A DNA stretch of 64,000 nucleotides from Conexibacter arvalis (GTDB lineage Bacteria; Actinomycetota; Thermoleophilia; Solirubrobacterales; Solirubrobacteraceae): assembly GCF_014199525.1 (NCBI RefSeq), contig NZ_JACHNU010000001.1, forward strand, positions 558,001 to 622,000, read 5' to 3'. The position numbers and the translations under genes were made by a program. The first letter of the stretch is position 1, and each line of letters starts with the position of its first letter. This document shows, piece by piece, positions 46,477 through 54,681 of this stretch. Below the pieces are notes generated by a model. That model was not told the DNA's origin. It searched no databases and saw nothing but the letters and a program-made list of their open reading frames with translations.

Positions 46477-47073
46477 TCAGGCGTTTCCGACGCCGAGGCG
46501 CCCGAGCAGCTCGGCGACGCCGCCGGTGGTCGGCAGCAGGAGGAAGGAGAGCGAGCAGGCGGCGTCGGCGACGTCGAGCTCGGAGTCGAGCACGAGCGCG
46601 ACGCCGGTGTCGCCGACCGTGCCGGTCAGCAGCGACGCGACGATCGCGCCGAGCATGTCGCAGACGACGTGCGGCGGCTTGGGCTCCAGCGCCAGCCCCG
46701 CCATCGACGCCAGCGCGTTGATGTACGAGGTGCCAAGGATGTTGCCTATCTCGCCGATCGCCGAGTCGCCGACCTCGCTGCCCGGCTCGACGCCGAGCAG
46801 GCCGCAGAGGGTCGCCGCGTCCGCGGGCGGGAACAGCAGCAGCACGAGCGCGTCGATGTCGCCGGTGATCGGCAGCACGACGCTGCTGACGGTCGCGTCG
46901 GCCGGGCCGACCGCGTCGACGGCGTCGGCGAGCGGCAGCGCGAGCGCGCGCGGCACGGCCAGCTCGACCTCGCGGCCGAGCATGCTCGCCAGCGCCGTCG
47001 CGGCGGTCCCCGAGCCGATGTTCGCGAGCTCTCGCAGCGCGTCGAGCTGCAGGTCGGTGTAGTCGGTCGACAC
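46477..47073 (-). CDS. cheC: CheY-P phosphatase CheC
   Basis: 198 residues from a GTG at 47073 preceded by GGAAGGAG; the ATG at 47100, overlapping the cheA stop by one base, is possible and would add nine residues (MSPQEGAPN). Two phosphatase sites of the CheC type are seen: LRELANIGSGTAATALASML (E-x2-N) with a VP following, and IGEIGNILGTSYINALASMAG with PP following. CheC dephosphorylates CheY-P and, with CheD, gives adaptation. It lies between cheA and cheD. Confidence 0.92.
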   Translation of the reverse strand: MSTDYTDLQLDALRELANIGSGTAATALASMLGREVELAVPRALALPLADAVDAVGPADATVSSVVLPITGDIDALVLLLFPPADAATLCGLLGVEPGSEVGDSAIGEIGNILGTSYINALASMAGLALEPKPPHVVCDMLGAIVASLLTGTVGDTGVALVLDSELDVADAACSLSFLLLPTTGGVAELLGRLGVGNA

Positions 47074-47099
47074 GTTCGGAGCTCCTTCCTGCGGCGACA

Positions 47100-49157
47100 T
47101 CAGGACACGGGGACGGCTTCGGGCGAGCGCGCCGTGAGCGCGTCGCAGTCGACGATCAGGGCGATCTCGCCGTTGGAGAGGACGGCGCCGCCGGAGACGG
47201 CGGCGCGGTCGCTGACCTCGGGCGGCAGCGGGCGCGTGACGAGCTCGCGCTGGCCGACGAGCGTCCCGACCGCGAGCGCGAGGCGGCGGTCGCGGCCGCG
47301 CACGATCACGGCGTGGTCGTGGGCCTCGCCCGACGGCATGCAGCGGCCGGCGAGCGCGTCGCCGGCGTCGATCAGCGGCAGCACGCCGTCGCGCAGCACG
47401 AGCATGCGCGAGCCGGCGACGGAGCGGACCGCGTGGTCCTCCAGCCGCAGCGTCCGCTCGACGCGGTCGAGCGGGATCGCGAACGGCATCTGCTCGGCCT
47501 CGACCAGCAGCGCCGACATGATCGCGAGCGTCAGCGGCAGGCGGATCTGCGCCTCCATCCCGGCGCCCAGCTCCGAGGAGACGATCACCTCGCCGCCGAG
47601 CTCGCGGATCTTCGCCTGCACGGCGTCCATCCCGACGCCGCGGCCGGAGATGTCGCTGGTCGTCTCGGCGGTCGAGAAGCCGGCGGTGAAGAGCAGCTCG
47701 GCGGCCCGCTGGGAGTCGACCGTCGGGATCGCCTCCTCGCTGATCAGGCCGCGCTCGAACGCCTTCTGCGCGACCCGCGCGGGGTCGACGCCGCGGCCGT
47801 CGTCGCGGACGCTGATGATCACGTTGCCGCCGGCGTGGCGGGCCGAGATCTCCAGCACGCCGGTGCGCGGCTTGCCGGCCGCCTCGCGCTCCTGCGGCGG
47901 CTCGAGGCCGTGGTCGAGCGCGTTGCGGACGAGGTGGACGAGTGGGTCGCCGAGCGCGTCGACGACGGTGCGGTCGAGCTCGGTCTCCTGCCCGACGAGC
48001 TGCAGCTCGACCTCCTTGCCGAGCTTGGAGGAGAGGTCGCGCACGAGCCGCGGGAAGCGCAGGAAGACCGCCTCGACCGGAATCATGCGGACCTGCATCA
48101 CCATCGCCTGGAGCGCCTGCGAGCTGCGCGCCAGGTCCTGGATCGCCTGCTGCAGCCCCGGCACGTCGGCGTCGCCGGCGAGCGTCTCCACGACGGTGCG
48201 GTGGATCACCAGCTCGCCCATGAAGTGCATCAGCTGGTCGAGCCGCTCGGCGTCGACGCGGACGGTCGCGCCGGCGTGGGCGTGGTTGGCGGCGCCGGCC
48301 CGTCTCGCCGGCGCGGCCGCGGCCGCGCCGCCGTCGCCGTTCGCGGTCGGGTCGCCGCCGTTGCCGCCGCCCGCGGCGACGACGACCGGCTCGACGTCCG
48401 CGGCCTCGGCCGACAGCGTCTCGCGCGAGGGCGGCGCCGGGAGGCCGTCGGCCTCCTCGACGACGACCCGCTCGACGTCGCTGACGCCGGCGGCGGCGCG
48501 CTCGATCACGTCGTCCTCGCGGTCGCTCGCCACCCATGCCTCCAGGCGGTGGCCCTGGAACTGCTCGACGCCGTCCTGCGCGGGGATCGAGCCGATCACC
48601 TCGCCCAGCTCGCCGAGCGCCTGGAACAGCATGAAGGCGCGCACCGACGGCATCAGCGCCTCGTCGGAGAGGTCGGCGACGACGTGGACGACGCGCGTCC
48701 CGTCGACCAGCTCGCCGACGGTCGGGAGGTCGGGCAGCTCGACGCCGCCGATCCGGTCCAGCTCCTGCTCGGGCGTGCGCTCGCGCACGAGGCCCTTCAG
48801 CTGCTCGACGAGCGGCTCGGGGTCGAGCTGCTCGGCGCCGTCGGTCGCGATCTCCTCGACCGCCGCCTCGAGCGCGTCGAGGCACTTGAAGAGGACGTCG
48901 ACCGCCTCGCGCGAGAGGCCGTCGGCGCGCTGCCGCAGCAGCTCGAAGACGTCCTCCATCTGGTGGGTCAGCGCGGCGATCGCCGCGAAGCCCATCGTCG
49001 CGCTCATGCCCTTGAGCGAATGCGCGATGCGGAAGATCTCGTCGACCGTCTCGCGGTCGTCGGGGTTCTCCTCGATCCGCACGACCGCCAGGTTCAGCTC
49101 CTGGAGGTGCTCGCGCGACTCGGCGAGGAACATCGGGAGGTACTCGGAGGTGTCCAT
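47100..49157 (-). CDS. cheA: chemotaxis histidine kinase CheA
   Basis: 685 residues. P1 HPt domain: IFRIAHSLKGMSATMGF with His46. A P2-like section is at about 155-245. P3 dimerisation: TVRVDAERLDQLMHFMGELVIHRTVVETLA. P4 kinase: DPLVHLVRNALDHGLEPP (N box), VRDDGRGVDPARVAQKAFERGLI (G1), and LLFTAGFSTAETTSDISGRGVGMDAV (F and G2). P5 CheW-like domain at the end. It takes a signal from receptors through CheW and phosphorylates CheY and CheB. No MCP gene is visible here. Confidence 0.97.
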   Translation of the reverse strand: MDTSEYLPMFLAESREHLQELNLAVVRIEENPDDRETVDEIFRIAHSLKGMSATMGFAAIAALTHQMEDVFELLRQRADGLSREAVDVLFKCLDALEAAVEEIATDGAEQLDPEPLVEQLKGLVRERTPEQELDRIGGVELPDLPTVGELVDGTRVVHVVADLSDEALMPSVRAFMLFQALGELGEVIGSIPAQDGVEQFQGHRLEAWVASDREDDVIERAAAGVSDVERVVVEEADGLPAPPSRETLSAEAADVEPVVVAAGGGNGGDPTANGDGGAAAAAPARRAGAANHAHAGATVRVDAERLDQLMHFMGELVIHRTVVETLAGDADVPGLQQAIQDLARSSQALQAMVMQVRMIPVEAVFLRFPRLVRDLSSKLGKEVELQLVGQETELDRTVVDALGDPLVHLVRNALDHGLEPPQEREAAGKPRTGVLEISARHAGGNVIISVRDDGRGVDPARVAQKAFERGLISEEAIPTVDSQRAAELLFTAGFSTAETTSDISGRGVGMDAVQAKIRELGGEVIVSSELGAGMEAQIRLPLTLAIMSALLVEAEQMPFAIPLDRVERTLRLEDHAVRSVAGSRMLVLRDGVLPLIDAGDALAGRCMPSGEAHDHAVIVRGRDRRLALAVGTLVGQRELVTRPLPPEVSDRAAVSGGAVLSNGEIALIVDCDALTARSPEAVPVS

Positions 49158-49164
49158 CAGCGGC

Positions 49165-50034
49165 TCACTGGCTCTTGCGATAGGTGAAGGGATGCGTGGC
49201 GTCGAGGCCCAGCTCGCGAGGCCGGCTGACGCGCTCGGTCGAGCCGATCACGAGGTAGCCGCCGGGCCGGAGGGACGCGACGAGCCGCTCGTGCAGCGCG
49301 TCGCGGACCTCCTCGGTGAAGTAGATGACGGTGTTGCGGCAGAGGACGAGGTCGTAGGCGTCGCGCCGCGGTCTCATCCGCAGCAGGTCGCCGACCTCGA
49401 AGCGGACGAGCGACCGCAGCTCGCGTCTCGCCTGCCACTCCTCGCCCTCGCGCGTGAACCACCGTTCGAGCAGCTCGCGCGAGGCGCTGCGGGCGTCCTC
49501 GTCGCTGAAGCGGCCGCGCTCGGCGCGCTCGACCATGCGGCGGTCGATGTCGGTGCCGACGATCTCGGCGCGGCCGCCGCCGTCGAGCTCGCGGCAGAGC
49601 GCCGCAAGCGTGTACGCCTCGGCGCCGTAGGAGCAGCCGGCGCTCCACGCTCTCATGCGGCGGAGCGGCGCCGCCGCGATCAGCTCGGGCAGCACCTCGC
49701 GCTCGAGCACGCGCCACTGCTCGGGGTTGCGCCACAGCTGCGAGACGTTGATCGTCACGCGGTCGAGGAAGCCCTCCAGCTCCGCTCTGTCGGAGCGCAG
49801 GGCCGAGAGGTACGCGAGCAGGTCGGGCGTGCCGCGGCGCTGGGCGAAGGTGCGGATGCGCCGCTCCATCTGCCCGCGCTTGTACTGCCCCAGGTCGATC
49901 TGGGTCAGCGACCGCACGCCATCGCAGAAGGCGACGTACTCGTCGCCGAACCGCTCGGCCTGCGGCCTCGGGTTCGGTCGGGAGATCTCGCCCGGAGGGC
50001 TCGTTCTGCCAGTGCGGGGAGCGGTCGCGCTCAT
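49165..50034 (-). CDS. cheR: chemoreceptor methyltransferase CheR
   Basis: 289 residues from the ATG at 50034 (ATGA overlap with cheB). N-terminal helical domain has IDLGQYKRGQMERRIRTFAQRRGTPDLLAYL and FLDRVTINVSQLWRNPEQW. The SAM domain has AWSAGCSYGAEAYTLAALC (the usual GE replaced by GA), EIVGTDIDRRMVERAERGRF, LVLCRNTVIYF, and GGYLVIGSTE. CheR methylates receptor glutamates for adaptation. Confidence 0.94.
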   Translation of the reverse strand: MSATAPRTGRTSPPGEISRPNPRPQAERFGDEYVAFCDGVRSLTQIDLGQYKRGQMERRIRTFAQRRGTPDLLAYLSALRSDRAELEGFLDRVTINVSQLWRNPEQWRVLEREVLPELIAAAPLRRMRAWSAGCSYGAEAYTLAALCRELDGGGRAEIVGTDIDRRMVERAERGRFSDEDARSASRELLERWFTREGEEWQARRELRSLVRFEVGDLLRMRPRRDAYDLVLCRNTVIYFTEEVRDALHERLVASLRPGGYLVIGSTERVSRPRELGLDATHPFTYRKSQ

Positions 50035-51131
50035 CGGCCACCCGCTTCGGTGGTGATCGCGGCCGGCAGCTCGTGCAGCGGCAGGACCTCGTGCGCGAGG
50101 CCGGCCTCGGCGATCGCGCGCGGCATGCCGTAGACGGTGCAGGTCGACTCGGCCTCGACCAGCACGCGGCCACCGCGACGGCGGACCTCGCGGGCCCCCT
50201 CGAGCCCGTCCCTGCCCATCCCGGTCAGGACGACGAGCAGCATCTTCTCGCCGAACGCCCTCGCGACGTCGACGATCGTCAGGTCGGCGCGCGGCCGCAG
50301 GCCGCCGATCTCGGGCTCGTCGCTGAGCTGGGTCACGCGCGCCGGGTCGGTCAGCCGCAGATGGGCGCCGCCGGGCGCCAGCAGCGCGACCCTTGGGTCG
50401 AGCGTCTCGCCGCCGGCGGCCTCGCGCACGTTCAGGTTGGAGACGCGGTCGAGGCGCGCGGCCAGCGAGCCCGTGAAGCCGGGCGGCATGTGCTGGACGA
50501 TCAGCGTGCCGGCGCCGAGCGGGGCCGGCAGCGCCGGGACCAGCTCGGCGAGCGCCTTCGGGCCGCCGGTCGAGCAGGCGATCACGACGATGCGTCGCGT
50601 CGCGGCGTGGGCGCGGGCCCGCCGCTCGGTGCGGCCGGAGCCGGCGGCGCCGGCGCCGCTCGGCGCGGTCCGCACGCGACCGCCCTCCGCGGGCGGCTGC
50701 GGCGCGCGCCGGCGCGCGCCGCGGCGCGAGGCGGCCGCGAGGCGGACCTTGTCGCTCAGCTCGTTGGTGAAGCGGTCGATGCCGTCGCCGACGGCCGGCT
50801 TGGCGACGAGGTCGAAGGCGCCCTCCGCGAGCGCGTCGACGGCGCGGGCGCCGTGAGCCGGCGAGAAGGCCGACACGACGACGACCGGCGTCGCCCGCTC
50901 GCCCTGCCTGCGCAGCGCTCTGAGCACGCCGATGCCGTCGAGCCCGGGCATCGCGAGGTCGAGCGTCATCGCGTCCGGCTGCTCGCGCTCGCACAGCGCG
51001 AGCGCCTCGTCGCCGTCCTTCGCGGCGCCGACGACGGTGAAGCCGGAGTGCTCGAGCGTCGCGGTGACGACGCGGCGCATCAGGCCGGAGTCGTCGGCGA
51101 CGACGACGCGGGTGGCGGTGGCGCTCGACAT
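50031..51131 (-). CDS. cheB: chemoreceptor methylesterase/response regulator CheB
   Basis: 366 residues. Receiver domain with acidic VVVADDSGLMRRVV, Asp58 in AMTLDLAMPGLDGIGVL, and Lys111 in FDLVAKPAVG. After a linker rich in Arg/Gly (about 135-178) the methylesterase has the Ser of VVIACSTGGPKAL (187), His of IVQHMPPGFTGSLAARLD (214), and Asp of LTGMGRDGLEGAREVRRRGG (about 309). CheA-P activates it. It starts 35 bases after the cheW stop. Confidence 0.96.
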   Translation of the reverse strand: MSSATATRVVVADDSGLMRRVVTATLEHSGFTVVGAAKDGDEALALCEREQPDAMTLDLAMPGLDGIGVLRALRRQGERATPVVVVSAFSPAHGARAVDALAEGAFDLVAKPAVGDGIDRFTNELSDKVRLAAASRRGARRRAPQPPAEGGRVRTAPSGAGAAGSGRTERRARAHAATRRIVVIACSTGGPKALAELVPALPAPLGAGTLIVQHMPPGFTGSLAARLDRVSNLNVREAAGGETLDPRVALLAPGGAHLRLTDPARVTQLSDEPEIGGLRPRADLTIVDVARAFGEKMLLVVLTGMGRDGLEGAREVRRRGGRVLVEAESTCTVYGMPRAIAEAGLAHEVLPLHELPAAITTEAGGR

Positions 51132-51166
51132 CTGTGCGGTGCGGGAGTCCTTCGCGGCCCGGCGGG

Positions 51167-51649
51167 CTACGCGTGGACCAGGTCGGCGACGCCGTTGCCG
51201 CTCGGCTCGCCGCTCCCGGCGATCGTGCCGGCGGAGGCGAAGATGCCGGCCGGGTTGAGCAGGATCACGAGCCGGTCGTCGATCTTCGCGATCGCCTCGA
51301 TCGACTCGTTGTCGGCGGCGGGAACGTCCTCGATCTGGGCCGACTCGACCGTCAGGACCTCCTCGACGTCGTCGACGATCACGCCGGCCATGTCGGTCGC
51401 GGTCTCGACGATCACGATCTTCGCCGACTCCTTGCGCTCGGAGGCGAAGCCGAGGCGCGAGGCGAGGTCGTAGACGGGGACGATCTTGCCGCGGAGGCTG
51501 ATCACGCCGCGGACCCAGTCGACGTCGGAGGCGACGGAGCGCGGCTCGGTGTAGCGGATGATCTCGTGCACCTGCGTGATCGGCAGGGCGTACTCCTCGT
51601 CGCCGAGCGAGAAGACGACGAGCTGGCGTGTGGTCTGGCCTTCTGACAT
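51167..51649 (-). CDS. cheW: chemotaxis coupling protein CheW
   Basis: 160 residues from the ATG at 51649, with GGAG 9 bases before it. The CheW fold reads QLVVFSLGDEEYALPITQVHEIIRYTEPRSV, VRGVISLRGKIVPVYDLASRLGF, and IVIVETATDMAGVIVDDVEEVLTV. A tail of about 30 residues rich in Gly/Ala/Ser follows. CheW links receptors to CheA. A sigma-28-type site lies 33 bases upstream, after the hairpin that ends fliN, so a new transcript probably begins here. Confidence 0.95.
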   Translation of the reverse strand: MSEGQTTRQLVVFSLGDEEYALPITQVHEIIRYTEPRSVASDVDWVRGVISLRGKIVPVYDLASRLGFASERKESAKIVIVETATDMAGVIVDDVEEVLTVESAQIEDVPAADNESIEAIAKIDDRLVILLNPAGIFASAGTIAGSGEPSGNGVADLVHA

Positions 51650-51681
51650 GGGGCTCTCCGGCGGTTCGGGGTGCCCTCCGG

Positions 51682-51708
51682 TGATCGGCACGCCGCTGCC
51701 GCTCTTGA
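51682..51708 (-). promoter_or_regulatory. sigma-28-type promoter upstream of cheW
   Basis: On the minus strand, TCAA (51705-51708) is separated by exactly 15 bases from GCCGATCA (51682-51689). The -35 lies in the loop of the hairpin at 51693-51721. The variant -35 is the same TCAA as at the CHAP gene. Confidence 0.6.
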
Positions 51709-51721
51709 GCGGCGGCAGCGG
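51693..51721 (-). terminator. hairpin after fliN
   Basis: CCGCTGCCGC (51693-51702) pairs perfectly with GCGGCAGCGG (51712-51721) around a 9-base loop. It begins 4 bases past the fliN stop on the minus strand. No T-run follows, so it may slow or attenuate rather than fully end transcription. Confidence 0.5.
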
Positions 51722-51725
51722 GCGA

Positions 51726-52106
51726 TCAGACCGTGCCGGGCGCCTCGGCGGCCGGCTCCTGCGCCGGCTCGGGCGCGTCGTCGCGCGTGCTCGCGCCGGC
51801 GGCCCCGCCGCCGATCACGTCGGTGATGCGGAGGCCGAACTCCTCGTCGATCACGACCACCTCGCCATGGGCGATCGGCGTGCCGTTGACGAGCAGGTCG
51901 ACCGGCTCGCCGGCCATGCGGTTGAGCACGACGATCGAGCCGGGACGCAGCTCGAGCGTCTCGCCGACCGTCATCCGCGTGCGGCCGATCTCGACCGCCA
52001 GCTCGACGGGGACGTCGCTGAGCCGGCCGAGGTCGTTGGCCGCGTGGCCGTCGTGGCCGTTGCGCTGGGGGCGCTCGAACGCCGGCAGCTCCATCTCGTG
52101 GCTCAT
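51726..52106 (-). CDS. fliN: motor switch protein FliN
   Basis: 126 residues from the ATG at 52106, GGAG 9 bases upstream. One SpoA domain at about 25-100: NDLGRLSDVPVELAVEIGRTRMTVGETLELRPGSIVVLNRMAGEPVDLLVNGTPIAHGEVVVIDEEFGLRITDV. A Pro/Glu/Ala-rich tail follows. It builds the lower C-ring. The locus thus has FliN and the longer FliY. It follows fliL by 9 bases. Confidence 0.93.
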   Translation of the reverse strand: MSHEMELPAFERPQRNGHDGHAANDLGRLSDVPVELAVEIGRTRMTVGETLELRPGSIVVLNRMAGEPVDLLVNGTPIAHGEVVVIDEEFGLRITDVIGGGAAGASTRDDAPEPAQEPAAEAPGTV

Positions 52107-52115
52107 CCGGGGCTC

Positions 52116-52559
52116 CTACTGGACGGCGACGTCCGTGATCAGGACGTCCTTGGTTCTCACGTCGGTCGTTCTTCTGATCTGGACGAGGATCGCCTGCTTG
52201 ATTCTCTCGCGGCCGTCGGCGCTGATCAGCGTGTCGCCGTCCTGGTTGGTGACGACGTCGGTGACGATGTCGCGCACGACCGCCTCCTGCTCGAGCGTGC
52301 CGAAGCCCTCCGGCGGTCTCGGGCCGCCGCCGTGGCCGCCCGTGTCGGGCGCGGTCGCCTGGTGCGGGTCGAGCACGAGCGCGACGTTCAGCTTCGCGTA
52401 GCGGCCGTCGCTGAGGTTGAGGAGGAACTCCTTCGGCAGCACGTAGACGGTGCCGTCGATCTTGTGTCTCTTCTCGTCCTTGGGCTTGGCCATCGTGTAG
52501 GCGGCGCCGGCGCCCACGATCAGGGCTGCCAGCACGAGGATGACGACGTTCTTTCTCAT
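52116..52559 (-). CDS. fliL: flagellar basal-body protein FliL
   Basis: 147 residues. One N-terminal helix (VVILVLAALIVGAGAAYTM), then a periplasmic-side FliL domain: LPKEFLLNLSDGRYAKLNVALVLDP, VVRDIVTDVVTNQDGDTLISADGRERIKQAILVQIRR, TDVRTKDVLITDVAVQ. It surrounds the stators and raises torque. It overlaps motB by 4 bases. Confidence 0.93.
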   Translation of the reverse strand: MRKNVVILVLAALIVGAGAAYTMAKPKDEKRHKIDGTVYVLPKEFLLNLSDGRYAKLNVALVLDPHQATAPDTGGHGGGPRPPEGFGTLEQEAVVRDIVTDVVTNQDGDTLISADGRERIKQAILVQIRRTTDVRTKDVLITDVAVQ

Positions 52560-53437
52560 GGTGTCAGGCCTTTCGATGTGTCAGGTGCGGCGTCGCGGTC
52601 GGAGGGAAGGGTGTTGATGCGCTGGAGCACGACCTCGACGCGGCGGTTGCGGGCGCGGCCGCGGTCGCTGCCGTTGCTCGACAGCGGGTGCTGGTCGGCG
52701 TAGCCGGAGGCGCCGATCCGTCTCCCCGGCACGCCGCGCTCGATCAGGAAGCGGACGACCTCGGTCGCGCGCGCCGTCGACAGCTCCCAGTTGGAGGCGA
52801 ACCGCGAGGTGCTGATCGGCACGTCGTCGGTGTGGCCCTCGACGAGGACCGGATGCTCCTCGTCGATCTTCACGAGGTTGCCGACGTGGGCGAGCAGCGG
52901 TCTGCCCTGGGCCTTGAGGTCGGCGAAGCCGGAGTCGAACAGGACTCTGTCGGTCAGCAGCCGCACGACCAGCCCGCGCCGGGCGACGACGGCCTCGACC
53001 TGGTCCTCGAGCCCGTGCGCCTTCGCGTACGCCTCGATCTGGGCCTTCAGCCTCCGGAACGAGTCGTCCTCGCGACGCGCGTCGAGCGCGGCGGCGGCCG
53101 TTCTGTCTCTCGGCGTCGCGATCTGCGGCGTCGGCGGCGTGATGTTCGGGATCACCGACGACGGCGTCTCTCTCGTCGCGCTGACGCCGGTCTCGACGAT
53201 CCCCTCGCCGCCGCTGATTATCTTGCCCGAGAAGGCGTCCCGCAGGGAGGTCTGCAGCGCCTCGAACTTCGACGTGTTGAGCGACGAGATCGAGTAGAGG
53301 ACGATGAACAGCGCCAGCAGCAGCGTCAGCATGTCCGCGTAGGTGATCAGCCAGCGCTCGTCGCCGCTGCCGCCATGTCCTGCGCCATGTGCGCCGCCCC
53401 GTCCGCGGCGGCGACCGCCACGCTTGGGGGCGGACAT
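52556..53437 (-). CDS. motB: stator protein MotB
   Basis: 293 residues. Basic N-tail, then RWLITYADMLTLLLALFIVLYSISSLN with the proton-carrying Asp at 35. The OmpA-like wall-binding domain is at about 145-270: GLVVRLLTDRVLFDSGFADLK, VLVEGHTDDVPI, NWELSTARATEVVRFLIERGV, GYADQHPLSSN, RARNRRVEVVL. The plug region lies after the helix (FEALQTSLRDAFSG). It works with MotA 1 base upstream. Confidence 0.96.
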   Translation of the reverse strand: MSAPKRGGRRRGRGGAHGAGHGGSGDERWLITYADMLTLLLALFIVLYSISSLNTSKFEALQTSLRDAFSGKIISGGEGIVETGVSATRETPSSVIPNITPPTPQIATPRDRTAAAALDARREDDSFRRLKAQIEAYAKAHGLEDQVEAVVARRGLVVRLLTDRVLFDSGFADLKAQGRPLLAHVGNLVKIDEEHPVLVEGHTDDVPISTSRFASNWELSTARATEVVRFLIERGVPGRRIGASGYADQHPLSSNGSDRGRARNRRVEVVLQRINTLPSDRDAAPDTSKGLTP

Positions 53438-54243
53438 CAGGCAGCCTCGCGCCGTTGGCCGTCGAGCGAGGTGACGTTGTCGTCGGCCGCTCTGCGCTCG
53501 GACGGCGGGACGTAGGAGCTGAGCTTGTCGGCGACGACGCGCGGGTTGTCGCCCGCCTGCACGGCGAGGATCCCGTCGAGCGTCAGCGAGCGCAGCTCGA
53601 CCTCCTCCTCCGACAGCGCCTTCAGCCGGGAGGCGACGGGGAGGAAGACGACGTTGGCGCCGCCGACGCCGTAGAGCGTCGCGATGAAGGCGACCGAGAT
53701 GGCGGGGCCGAGCGAGTCGGGGTCGGAGAGGTTCCCGAGCACCGAGATGAGGCCCATGACGGCGCCAAGGATGCCGAGCGTCGGGGCGTAGCCGCCGGCC
53801 TTCTCGAACGTGTTGGCGCCGAGCGCGTGCCGCGCCTGCATCGCGTCGATCTCGGCCTCGAGGATCTCGCGCACGAGATCGGGGTCGGTGCCGTCGACGA
53901 CCAGCTGCAGGCCCTTGCGCGTGAACTCGTCGTCGATGTCGGCGAGCTGCGCGTCGAGCGCGAGGAGGCCCTCGCGGCGCGCCTGCTCGGCGATCGAGAC
54001 GAGCAGGTCGACGCGGGCGCGCAGATCCTGCTCGGGCGGGTTGAAGGTGATCCGGTACAGCGTCGGGATCCGCTTCATCTGGTCGATCCCGACGCTCGCC
54101 ATCGTCGCCATGAACGTGCCGACGAGCACGATCATGATCGCGGGGATGTTGATGAACGTCGAGGGCGACGTGCCCTCGAGCATCCCCGTCAGGAGGATCG
54201 CGACGAGGCCGCCGACGAGTCCGATTGCAGTCGATGCCTTCAT
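53437..54243 (-). CDS. motA: stator protein MotA
   Basis: 268 residues, four membrane helices: AIGLVGGLVAILLTGMLEGTSPSTFINIPAIMIVLVGTFMATMASV, then GGYAPTLGILGAVMGLISVLGNLSDPDSLGPAISVAFIATLYGVGGANVVFLPVASRLKAL. The cytoplasmic loop between (about 60-150) carries the charged residues that contact FliG (EQARREGLLALDAQL). It overlaps motB by one base and flbD by 4. Confidence 0.96.
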   Translation of the reverse strand: MKASTAIGLVGGLVAILLTGMLEGTSPSTFINIPAIMIVLVGTFMATMASVGIDQMKRIPTLYRITFNPPEQDLRARVDLLVSIAEQARREGLLALDAQLADIDDEFTRKGLQLVVDGTDPDLVREILEAEIDAMQARHALGANTFEKAGGYAPTLGILGAVMGLISVLGNLSDPDSLGPAISVAFIATLYGVGGANVVFLPVASRLKALSEEEVELRSLTLDGILAVQAGDNPRVVADKLSSYVPPSERRAADDNVTSLDGQRREAA

Positions 54244-54590
54244 CGCTCTGGGTGATCGACCGAAGTCGGCGGATTTTCAGTCGTGCGCGGCTCGTTGCCG
54301 TCGAGGGCGGTCAGCGACGGGCGGTCGCCGAGCCGCGAGGAGACGACGCGGGCCATCGCCGAGCCGCGCGCCGGCGGCTCGTCGCGGCGCCGGCCGAGCG
54401 CGTCCTTGAGGATCTCGCTGCGCCATGCGCGCACCTCCTCCGCCACGCGCACGGGCGACTCGACGACGACGATCTTCGCTCCGGTCGTGAGCGTCACGAC
54501 GGTGTCGGGCGTCGCCTCGACGGTGAGGATGAGGTCTGGGTTGAGATGGAACTGCTCGGCGTTGTGGCCGAGGCGGTGCAGGACGATCAC
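54240..54590 (-). CDS. flbD: FlbD family protein
   Basis: 116 residues, GTG start, GGAGGA 6 bases before. The core IVLHRLGHNAEQFHLNPDLILTVEATPDTVVTLTTGAKIVVVESPVRVAEEVRAWR is the small FlbD fold found next to motA/flgE in Gram-positive and spirochaete operons. A variable tail of about 50 residues follows. Function is not established. It overlaps motA by 4 bases and is set apart from flgE by a hairpin. Confidence 0.85.
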   Translation of the reverse strand: MIVLHRLGHNAEQFHLNPDLILTVEATPDTVVTLTTGAKIVVVESPVRVAEEVRAWRSEILKDALGRRRDEPPARGSAMARVVSSRLGDRPSLTALDGNEPRTTENPPTSVDHPER

Positions 54591-54628
54591 GCGGTGTCTC
54601 CTCCATGGACGTGGGCCGGCATGGCAGG

Positions 54629-54662
54629 GCTCGTGCGGCGGTCCCTCGTCCGCCGCACGAGC
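54629..54662 (-). terminator. strong hairpin between flgE and flbD
   Basis: GCTCGTGCGGCGG (54629-54641) and CCGCCGCACGAGC (54650-54662) pair perfectly over 13 bases with an 8-base loop. It lies 20 bases past the flgE stop and 39 bases before the flbD start. It could end or attenuate the hook transcript; no T-run is seen. Confidence 0.65.
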
Positions 54663-54681
54663 GCCTAGCCGGCTGCGGCGA

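Noticed and set aside
46477-47100. ATG at 47100 as the only start for cheC
   Set aside because: It lacks a ribosome-binding site, while GTG at 47073 has GGAAGGAG before it; both are kept as options with GTG favoured.
45037-50133. A 1698-codon open frame on the plus strand over the chemotaxis genes
   Set aside because: It is an opposite-strand shadow of cheA, cheC, fliM and others; its translation is Arg/Gly/Asp/His-rich with no domain, as expected from high-GC antisense frames.
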